Shown here piece after piece: positions 42,915-51,480 of a stretch of DNA of 64,000 bases; the first letter of the stretch is position 1, and the number at the start of each line of letters is the position of its first letter. Where the stretch lies: the NCBI GenBank assembly GCA_036381515.1, contig DASVCR010000082.1, positions 6,861 through 70,860 of the forward strand, in the 5' to 3' direction. The notes beneath the pieces were generated by a model, which worked only from the letters and a program-made list of their open reading frames with translations, ran no database searches and was not told the DNA's origin. Origin of the DNA: ZC4RG20 sp036381515. Its GTDB lineage: Bacteria; Pseudomonadota; Gammaproteobacteria; Steroidobacterales; Rariloculaceae. A program made the position numbers and the translations under genes.

Positions 42915-44213
42915 ATGAGCTTCACGCAAAAGATCCTGATCGCGATGGCGGCCGGCATCGTCGCAGGGTGGCTTCTCGGCGAGCTCGGCGGCGGCGTCCC
43001 GTTCGTCGACGACGTCGTCGTCGGAGGCGTCCTCGGGATCGTCGGGCGCGTCTTCGTGGCCCTCCTGCAGATGATGGTCGCGCCGCTCGTGCTGTTCTCG
43101 CTCGTCACGGGCGTCGCGTCGCTCGGCGACGTGCGCGCGCTCGGCCGGCTCGGTGCCAAGACGCTCGCGCTCTATATCGGGACGACCGCGGTCGCGCTGA
43201 TCCTCGTGCTGTCGCTCGCGGTCGTGTTCTCGCCCGGCGAGGGGTACGCGCTCGCCGACGGGGCAACCTACGAGGCGCGCGAGCCGCCGAGCGTCGTCGA
43301 CGTGCTCGCCCGGATCGTGCCGACGAATCCCGTCCGCGCGCTGGCCGACGGCGAGATGCTGCAGATTATCGTGTTCGCGCTGCTCCTCGGCTTCGCGGTC
43401 TCGGTCTCGGGCGACGCCGGCCGGCGCGTCGCGGCGATCTTCGCCGACCTGAACGATGTCGTGATGCGGATGGTCACGCTCGTGATCCGCGTCGCGCCGA
43501 TCGGCGTCTTCGCGCTGCTTGCCGGCACGTTCGCGACCGAGGGGCTCGAGCTGATCTTCCCGCTCGCGGGCTACGTGCTCGTCGTCGTCGGCGCGCTCGC
43601 GCTGCACGTCGCGCTGGTCTACTCGACGCTGCTGCGCGTCGGCGGGCTGAATCCGGTGCCGTTCTTCGCGAAGGTCCGCGGCGTCGTGACGTTCGCGTTC
43701 AGCACGTCGTCGTCGAACGCGACGATCCCGGTCACGCTCGCCGCGCTCGAGCGGCGCCACGGCGTATCGAACTCGGTGGCCGCGTTCACGGTGCCGCTCG
43801 GCGCGACGATCAACATGGACGGCACGGCGATCATGCAGGGTGCGGCGACCGTGTTCATCGCGAACGTCTACGGCATCGACCTCGGCTTCGGCGATTTCGT
43901 CGCCGTGGTCCTGACCGCGACGCTCGCGTCGGTCGGCACGGCGGGCGTGCCGGGTGCCGGAGTGATCATGCTCGCGATGGTCCTGCAGCAGGTGGGTTTG
44001 CCCGTCGACGGCATTGCGCTGATCATCGGCGTCGAACGGCTGATCGACATGCTGCGGACGGCCGCGAACGTCCTCGGGGATTGCGTCGTGACGTGCATCG
44101 TCGCGCGCTCCGAGGGAGCATTGGACCTCGCCGTCTACAACGACCGCGAGGCCGGCGGGGAGGACACGGCGGGCGCCGCACGGCCGGTGCCCGCGCCGAC
44201 CGCCGACGGATGA
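42915..44213 (+). CDS. Dicarboxylate/amino acid:cation symporter (SDF/DAACS family)
   Basis: 432 residues from ATG 42915 (GAGGAG upstream). Eight membrane helices plus two re-entrant loops. The first loop has FSTSSSNATIPVTL, and the transport-site helix has NMDGTAIMQG followed by VGTAGVPGAGVIML. Imports glutamate, aspartate or C4-dicarboxylates with Na+ or H+; which one cannot be told. The C-terminal ~30 residues are a variable cytoplasmic tail. proC follows after 12 nt, so joint transcription is likely. Confidence 0.9.
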   Translation: MSFTQKILIAMAAGIVAGWLLGELGGGVPFVDDVVVGGVLGIVGRVFVALLQMMVAPLVLFSLVTGVASLGDVRALGRLGAKTLALYIGTTAVALILVLSLAVVFSPGEGYALADGATYEAREPPSVVDVLARIVPTNPVRALADGEMLQIIVFALLLGFAVSVSGDAGRRVAAIFADLNDVVMRMVTLVIRVAPIGVFALLAGTFATEGLELIFPLAGYVLVVVGALALHVALVYSTLLRVGGLNPVPFFAKVRGVVTFAFSTSSSNATIPVTLAALERRHGVSNSVAAFTVPLGATINMDGTAIMQGAATVFIANVYGIDLGFGDFVAVVLTATLASVGTAGVPGAGVIMLAMVLQQVGLPVDGIALIIGVERLIDMLRTAANVLGDCVVTCIVARSEGALDLAVYNDREAGGEDTAGAARPVPAPTADG

Positions 44214-44225
44214 CCAGGGGAGACG

Positions 44226-45041
44226 ATGGACCGTAAAGTTTTGCTGATCGGGTTCGGGAACATGGGCCAGGCGCTCGTGCGAGGCTGGCTCGAGCGCGGG
44301 ATTGCGCCCGCGCGGATCCGCGTCGTGGATCCCGTCGACGCGTCGCGCGCGGCGGCCGGGCGGCTCGGGATCGACGCGAGCGAGACCGTCGACGAGCGCG
44401 CGCTCGCCGCGCGCCCCGACGCCGTCGTGATCGCCGTGAAGCCGCACCAGGTCGAGGACGCCGTGCGCCCGCTCGCCCCGCTCGCGGACGGCGGCACGCT
44501 GTTCGTGTCGATCGCCGCCGGCAAGACGATCACGTCGCTGACCCGCGTGCTCGGCGAGCGGGCGGCCGTCGTGCGCGCAATGCCGAACACGCCCGCCGCG
44601 ATCGGTCGCGGGATGACGGTCATGACGCCGTCCGCCGGCGTCGCGCCCGCACAACGTGCGCTGGCCGACGAGCTGCTCGGCGCCGTCGGGTCGACGGCGT
44701 GGATCGATGACGAGGGGCTGATGGACGCGGTGACGGCGGTGTCCGGCAGCGGGCCCGCGTACGTGTTCCTGCTGATCGAGTGTCTCACGCGCGCCGGCAC
44801 GAAGGCCGGCCTCGACCCCGAGCTCGCCGAGCGGCTCGCGACGGCCACGGTCGCGGGCGCCGGCGCGTATGCCGAACGCTCCGGCGAGCCGGCGGCGGAG
44901 CTCCGCCGGCGCGTCACGAGCCCGAACGGCACGACCGAGGCGGCGCTGCGCGTGCTGATGGGCGACGGCGGGCTCGACGGGCTCCTCGAGCGCGCCGTGC
45001 GCGCGGCCGCGGACCGGAGCCGGGAGCTCTCCGCGGCCTGA
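44226..45041 (+). CDS. proC: Pyrroline-5-carboxylate reductase
   Basis: Last step of proline synthesis: reduces pyrroline-5-carboxylate with NAD(P)H. 271 residues. Rossmann motif LLIGFGNMGQALVRGWLERG, substrate-site AVKPHQVEDAV and VRAMPNTPAAIG, and the C-terminal signature SGSGPAYVFLLIECL ... RRRVTSPNGTTEAAL. ATG 44226, 12 nt after the symporter gene, 19 nt before the MaoC gene. Confidence 0.95.
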   Translation: MDRKVLLIGFGNMGQALVRGWLERGIAPARIRVVDPVDASRAAAGRLGIDASETVDERALAARPDAVVIAVKPHQVEDAVRPLAPLADGGTLFVSIAAGKTITSLTRVLGERAAVVRAMPNTPAAIGRGMTVMTPSAGVAPAQRALADELLGAVGSTAWIDDEGLMDAVTAVSGSGPAYVFLLIECLTRAGTKAGLDPELAERLATATVAGAGAYAERSGEPAAELRRRVTSPNGTTEAALRVLMGDGGLDGLLERAVRAAADRSRELSAA

Positions 45042-45060
45042 GCGTGGCGAGGTAAAGCCG

Positions 45061-45516
45061 ATGGCCGGACGCTATTTCGACGAGTTCGAGGTCGGTCAGG
45101 TGTTCCGCCATGCCATCAGGCGGACGCTGACGGAGGCCGACAACGTGCTGTTCAGCGCGCTGACCCACAACCCGGCGCCGCTCCACATCGACCGCGAGTA
45201 CATGCGGACGCAGTCCGAGTTCAAGGAGCCGCTGATCAACAGCTTCTTCACGCTCGGGCTGATCGTCGGGATCTCGATCCACGAGACGACGCTCGGCACG
45301 ACGGTCGCGAATCTCGGCCTCACGGACGTGCGGTTCCCGGCGCCGTTGTTCGCGGGGGATACCGTGCATGTCGAGACCGAGGTGATCGCGATGCGGCCGA
45401 GCCGCTCGCGGCCGCACAACGGGATCCTGACGCTCGAGCACCGGGGGTACAACCAGCGGGACGTGCTCGTCGCCGTGTGCAGACGGAACGTGCTGATGCT
45501 GCGAAAGGCCGGGTAG
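45061..45516 (+). CDS. MaoC-like (R)-enoyl-CoA hydratase family protein
   Basis: 151 residues, single hotdog domain. Start YFDEFEVGQVFRHAIRRTLTEADNVLFSALTHNPAPLHID carries the hydratase motif region (catalytic Asp/His pair as in AxLTxDxNPLHxD). Close in type to mesaconyl-CoA/beta-methylmalyl-CoA hydratases and other short MaoC proteins, so the acyl-CoA substrate is uncertain. Probably co-transcribed with proC. Confidence 0.82.
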   Translation: MAGRYFDEFEVGQVFRHAIRRTLTEADNVLFSALTHNPAPLHIDREYMRTQSEFKEPLINSFFTLGLIVGISIHETTLGTTVANLGLTDVRFPAPLFAGDTVHVETEVIAMRPSRSRPHNGILTLEHRGYNQRDVLVAVCRRNVLMLRKAG

Positions 45517-45891
45517 GGGCGGGCAGGAGCGGGGACGACCCACGCCGGTCGGCGTTGCGCGGGGACGACGCGCTCGGGGATGTCCCGAGCCTTCTCCACG
45601 GCTCGATGCCGTCCGCCCGGGCGGGGGCTGCTTTTCGTTCCGGAGTCAGGGTATTTCGAGGCTCTCCATTAATTTTGGCGAACCGGGCGTGCAGCAGCGC
45701 GGGCGGCCGTGGGACAATGACGCACGTCTCGGTTCGGGAACTAGTCGCTTGTATTCTTGACCATTACTGTCAGAATGTGGCCGCAGTCGGGGTCAGGTAA
45801 GCATCGGAGACGTTCCCAGAGCCGTTCCGGAACGAGGGTGAGCCGCGGGAGCGTTGACGCTATTAAAGAGGATCAATCCCAAGAGGCGGGC
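45517..45891. other. Intergenic region upstream of the GGDEF/EAL gene
   Basis: 375 nt. The 3' half is AT-richer than the surroundings (about 45670-45780) and is the likely promoter zone, with TTGTAT and TTGACC but no well-spaced -10. CGGGGTCAGG at 45789 is a partial match to the GGGGTCAGAGCCC repeat core. An in-frame extension of the GGDEF gene to 45757 is low-quality coding and was not accepted. Confidence 0.45.
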
Positions 45892-48516
45892 GTGGCAACC
45901 ACCCTTGTTCGCAGGGCGGCGCAGCTACCTCGTGGATACGGGCTCGATCTGATCTGCACGAAAGTCGCGATCGACTTTCAGTCCATCACGCTCACGAACG
46001 CCGAGGAGCGTCTGAAATCCGGGCTGCAGGAGCTTACCGACGCCTACGGCGCCGATTCGCTGTTCATCGCGCTGTTCGACGAGGACGCGACCGAGATCGA
46101 GACCGTGTACGCCGGGCGGTCGACCTTCTCGACCTGTAATCCGGAGGTCCTGAAGGGCCGTGAGCTCGGCGACTTCCCGTGGATTCGCGGCCGGCTCGAG
46201 CACCTCAGGCTGCTCGAGATCGAGGACACCGCACGCGCGCCGCTCGGGCAGCGCCGGGACGCGGAGAACCTCGCGAGCCTCAACGTCGGCGCGATCCTCG
46301 TCGTCGGCTTCGATATCCGCGAGCGGCTTGCCGGGATGCTCGGCATCTGCAGCTCGACGCCGAACCCCGACTGGAGCGCCGACCTGCATCTCGCGCTGAA
46401 GCTGATCGGCATGAGCTGCGCGAGCGGGCTCGAGCGCATCCGCCTCAAGGAGGACCTGCTCACGGTCCAGGAGCGTGACCGCCTCGTCACGAACACGGCG
46501 AACGACGGCCTCTGGGACTACGACGTCCGCGACAACTCGATGTACTTCTCGCCGCGCTGGCGCGCGATGCTCGGCTACGGCGAGGACGAGCCGATTCCGG
46601 AGTGGCGCTTCCTCGTCCATCCGGACGACATGGCGCGCGTGCAGGCGCAGATCCGCGAGCACCTCGAAGGCAAGACCGAGCTCTTCGAGAGCGTGCACCG
46701 GATGCGGCACGCGAACGGCGAGTGGCGCTGGGTGCAGAGCCGGGTGAAGGGCCGCGTCGACGAGCACGGCCGCTTGCGGCGGCTCGTCGGCGTCGAGACG
46801 GACATCACGGAGCGCAAGCTCTACGAGGAGGCGCTCTTCCGCGAGAAGGAGAGCGCGCAGATCACGCTGCAGTCGATCGGCGACGGTGTCGTGACGACGG
46901 ATGCCGAGTGTCGCGTGCAGTACCTGAATCCCGTCGCCGAGGAGCTGACCGGCTGGAAGCTCGACGACGCGGTCGGGCGGCAGATCGACGAGATCTTCCG
47001 CGGCTTCCACGAGGAGACGTGCGAGCCGGTCGAGAACCCGGTCGCGGTCGCGATGCGGCGGAACCGCTCGACGAAGTCCGTCCGGCCGACACTGCTGATC
47101 CGCCGCGACGGCAACGAGCTCTACATCGAGAGCACGGCCGCGCCGATCCGCGATCCGCTCGGCAACGTCACGGGCGGCGTGCTCGTGTTCCACGACGTCA
47201 GCGAGTCGCGCGAGCTGAACCGGCGCCTGTCGTATGCGGCGAGCCACGACATCCTGACCGAGCTCGTGAACCGCCGCGAGTTCGAGAGCCGGCTCGAGCG
47301 CGCGCTGAAGAGCGCGAAGGCGCGGGAGACGTCGTACGCGGTCCTGCACATCGACCTCGACCAGTTCAAGATCGTCAACGACGCGTGCGGGCACGGCGCG
47401 GGCGACGAGCTGCTGAAGCAGATCGGCGCGCTGTTGAAGGCGAAGATCCGCTGGCGCGACACGCTCGCGCGGCTCGGCGGTGACGAGTTCGGCGTGCTGC
47501 TCGAGAGCTGCACGATGGATGAGGCGCTGCGCACGGCGGAGACGCTTCGCGAGCTGATCAACGACTTCAAGTTCGTCTGGGACGATCGAACGTTCCGGCT
47601 CGGCGCGAGCATCGGCGTCGTGCCGATCACGCCCGGCACGGACGACGTCGCGGCGTTGCTGACGGCCGCGGACAGCGCGTGCGCCGCCGCGAAGGACGCG
47701 GGCCGCAACCGCGTCTACAGCTATCAGGAGAACGACCTCGACCTGATGAAGCGCCGCAAGGAGATGCAGTGGGCGGCGCGGATCAGCAATGCGCTCGAGG
47801 AGGGGCGTTTCGAGCTGTTCAGGCAGACGATCCAGCCGCTCCAGCCGGGCCTCGACACGGGCGCGCACTACGAGCTCCTGCTCCGGATGCGAGACGAGCA
47901 CGGCGTGCTCGTCTCGCCCGAGCTCTTCATCGCCGCGGCGGAGCGCTACGGCCTGACGCCGGCGATCGATCGGTGGGTCATCACACAGGCGTTCCGCTGG
48001 CTCGTGTCCGAGGCCGACGAGCGGGAGCGGCTCGCGCTCTGCTCGATCAATCTGTCGGGCCAGAGCCTGGCCGACGAGAAGTTCCTGCCGTTCGTCATCG
48101 AGCAGTTTCAGCGCAGCGGGCTCGACGGCCGGCGCATCTGCTTCGAGATCACCGAGACCGCCGCCATCGCGAGCTACGCGCAGGCGAACCGCTTTATCCA
48201 CGCGCTGAAGGAGATCGGCTGCAGGTTCGCGCTCGACGACTTCGGCACCGGCCTCTCGTCGTTCGGCTACCTGAAGCACTTCCCGGTCGACTTCCTGAAG
48301 ATCGACGGCAGCTTCGTGAAGGAGATCCTGCACGACCCGATCGACCGCGAGATGGTGCGCTCGATCAACGAGATCGGCCACCTGACGGGCAAGCAGACGA
48401 TCGCCGAGTTCGCCGAGAACCAGGAGATCATCACGATGCTGCGCGCGATCGGCGTCGACTACGCACAGGGGTACGGCGTCTCGGAGCCGAAGCGCCTCCT
48501 CGAAGCCGTCGCGTAA
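45892..48516 (+). CDS. GAF-PAS-PAS-GGDEF-EAL cyclic-di-GMP turnover protein
   Basis: 874 residues from GTG 45892 (AAGAGG five nt upstream). Domains: GAF-like (about 30-190), PAS with PAC tail (200-307, LVHPDDMARVQ ... GVETDITERK), second PAS (317-435), GGDEF (450-600) and EAL (620-870). GGDEF is intact (RLGGDEFGVLLE) with an inhibitory I-site-like RWRD just before it. In the EAL domain the signature is ELL (YELLLRM) but the metal and catalytic residues around ITETA, DDFGTG, KIDGSFV and YAQGYG remain, so both synthesis and hydrolysis of c-di-GMP are possible. No membrane segment. The stop codon TAA is part of the first repeat unit downstream. Confidence 0.9.
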   Translation: MATTLVRRAAQLPRGYGLDLICTKVAIDFQSITLTNAEERLKSGLQELTDAYGADSLFIALFDEDATEIETVYAGRSTFSTCNPEVLKGRELGDFPWIRGRLEHLRLLEIEDTARAPLGQRRDAENLASLNVGAILVVGFDIRERLAGMLGICSSTPNPDWSADLHLALKLIGMSCASGLERIRLKEDLLTVQERDRLVTNTANDGLWDYDVRDNSMYFSPRWRAMLGYGEDEPIPEWRFLVHPDDMARVQAQIREHLEGKTELFESVHRMRHANGEWRWVQSRVKGRVDEHGRLRRLVGVETDITERKLYEEALFREKESAQITLQSIGDGVVTTDAECRVQYLNPVAEELTGWKLDDAVGRQIDEIFRGFHEETCEPVENPVAVAMRRNRSTKSVRPTLLIRRDGNELYIESTAAPIRDPLGNVTGGVLVFHDVSESRELNRRLSYAASHDILTELVNRREFESRLERALKSAKARETSYAVLHIDLDQFKIVNDACGHGAGDELLKQIGALLKAKIRWRDTLARLGGDEFGVLLESCTMDEALRTAETLRELINDFKFVWDDRTFRLGASIGVVPITPGTDDVAALLTAADSACAAAKDAGRNRVYSYQENDLDLMKRRKEMQWAARISNALEEGRFELFRQTIQPLQPGLDTGAHYELLLRMRDEHGVLVSPELFIAAAERYGLTPAIDRWVITQAFRWLVSEADERERLALCSINLSGQSLADEKFLPFVIEQFQRSGLDGRRICFEITETAAIASYAQANRFIHALKEIGCRFALDDFGTGLSSFGYLKHFPVDFLKIDGSFVKEILHDPIDREMVRSINEIGHLTGKQTIAEFAENQEIITMLRAIGVDYAQGYGVSEPKRLLEAVA

Positions 48517-49184
48517 TCGGGGTCAGAGCCCTTTTTCCGCGGCGCGTAATTGGGGGCAGAGCCCTTTTTCCCTTTTTCCGTTTTTCCCCTTTCTCCCCAT
48601 TGCCCCGCTTGCCTGTGGCGCCAGAGCCCTTTCTCGTCACACCGACTCCGGAACCACCACCCGCGCGCCCGGAAAGCGGCAAATCGGGGTCAGAGCCTTT
48701 TGTTCGACGACTCCGCGGGAAATTGGGGGCGGGGCGAAACTAGGGTCAGCTGGGCGAACTAGGGTCAGAGCCCTTTTTGGGTCTGACACCGATTCCGGAA
48801 TCGCCGCCCGCGCGCCCGAAAAAAGGCTCCGACCCGCCCTGACCCCCTTCATGAATTGGCGTCAGAGCCCTTATCGTCTGACACCGATTCCGGAACCGAC
48901 GCCCTGCCCGAAAAAGGGCTCTGACCCCGAATGCTCTGACCCCAAATGCAGCCCTACCGCTGATTGAGGCAAAGGGCTCTGACCCCATTTAGAAGGGCTC
49001 TGACCCCATTATGAAAAGGGCTGTGACCTCAATTTCTTAAAAAGGGCTCCGACCCCGTTTTCTTGAAAAGGGATCTGACCCAATCTGACCCCCAACTTCT
49101 TGCTGACCCCCAACTCGAAAAAGGCTCTGACCCCAATTCTCCGCTGAGCCCCGACTCGAAAAAGGGCTCTGACCCCAATTTCCG
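48517..49184. repeat. Array of short GGGGTCAGAGCCC repeats filling a convergent gap
   Basis: About fifteen copies of AATYGGGGTCAGAGCCCTTTTT occupy the whole 668 nt. Copies on the left (48519, 48551, 48618, 48686, 48763, 48857) mostly read in plus orientation; copies on the right (48910, 48934, 48970, 48992, 49015, 49040, 49066, 49119, 49160) read in minus orientation, so each side faces its neighbouring gene. Three composite units have a central block TCTGACACCGATTCCGGAA followed by CGCCC-rich sequence (about 48635, 48781, 48877) and, in two, the inverted core at the far end. The first two copies are a 33-bp tandem duplication that includes GCGTAA, the gene's last sense codon and stop. Confidence 0.85.
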
Positions 49185-50045
49185 CTAGCGGAAGCGCATC
49201 GAGAAGTCGATCGCGCGCACGTGCTTCGTCATCGCGCCGATCGAGATGAAGTCGACGCCGGTCTCGGCCACGGCGCGCAGCGTGTCGAGGTCGACGCTGC
49301 CCGAGGCCTCGAGCTCCTTCGGCCGCGTGCCGGTTGCCGCCGCATGCGCGTCGCGGATCGCGACGGCTTCGCGCATTCCGTCGAGGTCGAAATCGTCGAG
49401 CATCACGCGATGCGCGTCGGTCGCGAGCGCCTCGCGCAGCTCGTCGACGGTTTCGACCTCGACCTCGATCATCAAATTCGGATTGCGGGCGACGGCACGG
49501 CGCACCGCCTCCGTGATGCCGCCCGCCGCGGCGACGTGGTTCTCCTTGATCAGCACCGCGTCGTAGAGCCCCTGCCGGTGGTTCGATGCGCCGCCGCAGC
49601 GGACCGCGTACTTCTGCGCGCGTCGAAGGCCCGGCAGCGTCTTCCTCGTGTCGAGGATCCGCGCGCGGCTGCCGGCGACGGCCTGCGCGTAACGCCGCGC
49701 AGCGGTCGCCGTGCCCGACAACGTCTGCAGGAAGTTGAGCGCGGTGCGCTCGCCGCTCAGGATCGCGCGGGCCGGGCCGCGGAGCGTGCAGACGGTCGTG
49801 TTCGCCGGCACGTCCGCACCCTCGGAGAGCTTCCATTCGACGGCGATCGCCGGATCGATCTGCCGGAACACCTCGTCGAACCACGGCGCCCCGCAAAGCA
49901 CCGCCTGCTCCTTGCAGACGACGAAAGCCTCCGCCATGTGCTCCGGCTCGATCAGCGCGGCGGTGACGTCGCCCGTGCCGAGGTCCTCGGCGAGCGCGCG
50001 GGCGACGTCGGCGGCGATATCGGCGGGAGAGGGCGGCGGCTGCAT
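49185..50045 (-). CDS. nadC: Nicotinate-nucleotide pyrophosphorylase (carboxylating)
   Basis: Quinolinate phosphoribosyltransferase of NAD synthesis. 286 residues from the ATG at 50045; the frame runs further 5' but family homology begins with PADIAADVARALAEDLGTGDVT. Substrate-binding RTALNFLQTLSGTAT, ILDTRKTLPGLR, YAVRCGGASNHRQGLYDAVLIKENH and the C-terminal ASGSVDLDTLRAVAETGVDFISIG are all present. No other NAD gene is adjacent. The repeat core starts 8 nt after its stop codon. Confidence 0.95.
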   Translation of the reverse strand: MQPPPSPADIAADVARALAEDLGTGDVTAALIEPEHMAEAFVVCKEQAVLCGAPWFDEVFRQIDPAIAVEWKLSEGADVPANTTVCTLRGPARAILSGERTALNFLQTLSGTATAARRYAQAVAGSRARILDTRKTLPGLRRAQKYAVRCGGASNHRQGLYDAVLIKENHVAAAGGITEAVRRAVARNPNLMIEVEVETVDELREALATDAHRVMLDDFDLDGMREAVAIRDAHAAATGTRPKELEASGSVDLDTLRAVAETGVDFISIGAMTKHVRAIDFSMRFR

Positions 50046-50195
50046 CGGTTCAGGACTCCATGTCCCCGGGCTCGGGACGGCCAGGCCGTCCGGCATAGAC
50101 GTTCTTCGGGCGCCCAAGGCGCGGCGGCCAGTCTAAACGAATCCGCAGGCGATCGCGCAGGGTGCGCTCGAAGCGCGGCGCGGGCGGACCCTCGG

Positions 50196-50795
50196 CTAGA
50201 CGAAGAACGCGCCGTGCCCGTAGCCGACCATGCTCGCGAGCATCGGCACGGACAGCATCGTGTTCGTCCTCGACGCGAGGAAAGCGACGCGTCGTGCACG
50301 GTTGATCTCGTCCGCGTTGGCCTCGACGAGCCCGAGCACCTTCTTCTGGTTCGGCCAGATCAGCACCCAGACGTTGAACAGCATGATCGTGCCGAGCCAC
50401 GCGCCGACGCCGATGATCCACGCGTTCTCCGGCGCACCCTGATTCAGCCCGAGCATGAACGCGTCGTCGAAGATGCGGTACCGCAGCAGCGCGGCGGCTC
50501 CGCTGAGCCACGTGACGACCGCTCCCCACCGGAACCACGCGAGCGCGCGCGGCGCGACGTACTTCGAGATGCCCGAACCGCCCGGTCCGCCCGTATCGGC
50601 CGCGGCCGCGGCGAGGGCCGGCACCTGCACGAAATTGAAGTAGTAGAGGAGGCCGATCCACACGATGCCCGCGAGCACGTGCACCCAGACGATGAACGTC
50701 AGGTCGCTGAAGGCGAACCCGTTGATCAGCCCGACGGCGACGGCGAGCACGACGCCGGCCGCGATCGTCCCCCAGATCGAATTCAACGGATTCAT
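50196..50795 (-). CDS. PuuD-like (urate oxidase N-terminal) membrane protein
   Basis: 199 residues from the ATG at 50795 with GGGGAG upstream. About five hydrophobic segments. FIVWVHVLAGIVWIGLLYYFNFVQVPAL and PRALAWFRWGAVVTWLSG match the membrane domain of urate hydroxylase PuuD (PF06181), including His and Arg residues able to bind heme. PuuD proteins are about 400 residues with a cytochrome c domain at the end; this protein lacks it, and no purine-degradation genes are nearby. So urate oxidation is doubtful. Confidence 0.75.
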   Translation of the reverse strand: MNPLNSIWGTIAAGVVLAVAVGLINGFAFSDLTFIVWVHVLAGIVWIGLLYYFNFVQVPALAAAAADTGGPGGSGISKYVAPRALAWFRWGAVVTWLSGAAALLRYRIFDDAFMLGLNQGAPENAWIIGVGAWLGTIMLFNVWVLIWPNQKKVLGLVEANADEINRARRVAFLASRTNTMLSVPMLASMVGYGHGAFFV

Positions 50796-51048
50796 CGCAT
50801 CTCCCCTGAAAGGCCCCACGACTCGGCGGCCTTTCCCGCGGCTTGTTGTCGTTGTCGATGCGGCCGGGACTTGCTCCGGCAGAACGAGTCTAGAAGAATA
50901 GGTGACAGATTGTGGCAGTTCAACGATCCGGCCGTCCCCCGCCTTCCTTCGAGCGCCCGTCCCGGGTCTTCGGAACCGGCGGCCGGCCTGCCGCGCGTCG
51001 CGGCGACGGTTACTCCCGGCCGGAGATCGACTGCACGGAGGACGATCC

Positions 51049-51372
51049 ATGGATGTGAATGACCGGATTCGGAAGCAGCTCGCGGAGCATCCCGTGCTGC
51101 TCTACATGAAGGGCACGCCCGATTTCCCGCAGTGCGGCTTCTCGGCCCAGGCCGTCGCCGCGCTTCGTGCCGTCGGCGCGGAGTTCGCCTACGTGAACGT
51201 TTTCGAGGACCCGGAGATACGCGAAGGCCTCAAGGCCTATTCGAACTGGCCGACGTTTCCGCAGCTCTACGTGAACGGCGAGCTGATCGGCGGCTGCGAT
51301 ATCACGCTCGAGCTCTATCAGTCGGGCGAGCTCGCAGAGATCGTCAAGCAGGCCAAGGCGCCCGCGTCCTGA
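51049..51372 (+). CDS. grxD: Monothiol glutaredoxin GrxD
   Basis: 107 residues. CGFS active site in KGTPDFPQCGFSAQAV, glutathione-binding WPTFPQLYVNGELIGGCDI. CGFS glutaredoxins carry [2Fe-2S] clusters with glutathione and pass them to apo-proteins. GGAGGA upstream of ATG 51049. The repeat core GGGGTCAGAGCCC starts 7 nt after the stop. Convergent with rnt. Confidence 0.96.
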   Translation: MDVNDRIRKQLAEHPVLLYMKGTPDFPQCGFSAQAVAALRAVGAEFAYVNVFEDPEIREGLKAYSNWPTFPQLYVNGELIGGCDITLELYQSGELAEIVKQAKAPAS

Positions 51373-51379
51373 CGAAATC

Positions 51380-51480
51380 GGGGTCAGAGCCCCTTAGGGG
51401 TCGGAGCCCCTCAGTCCGAGGCTTCGGTCCAGGCCGCCTCGTGCAGAAGTCGGGGGTCAGACTCCGTCAGTCTGCCCCCC
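51380..51480. repeat. Second cluster of GGGGTCAGAGCCC repeats, overlapping the rnt 3' end
   Basis: GGGGTCAGAGCCCC (51380) and GGGGTCGGAGCCCC (51397) stand next to each other after the grxD stop; at 51452-51480 an imperfect inverted repeat with arms GGGGGTCAGACT and AGTCTGCCCCCC covers the stop codon and last six codons of rnt. Confidence 0.75.

Noticed and set aside
48517..49184. CRISPR array
   Set aside because: The repeats occur in both orientations, spacing is irregular, there are no uniform unique spacers and no cas genes.
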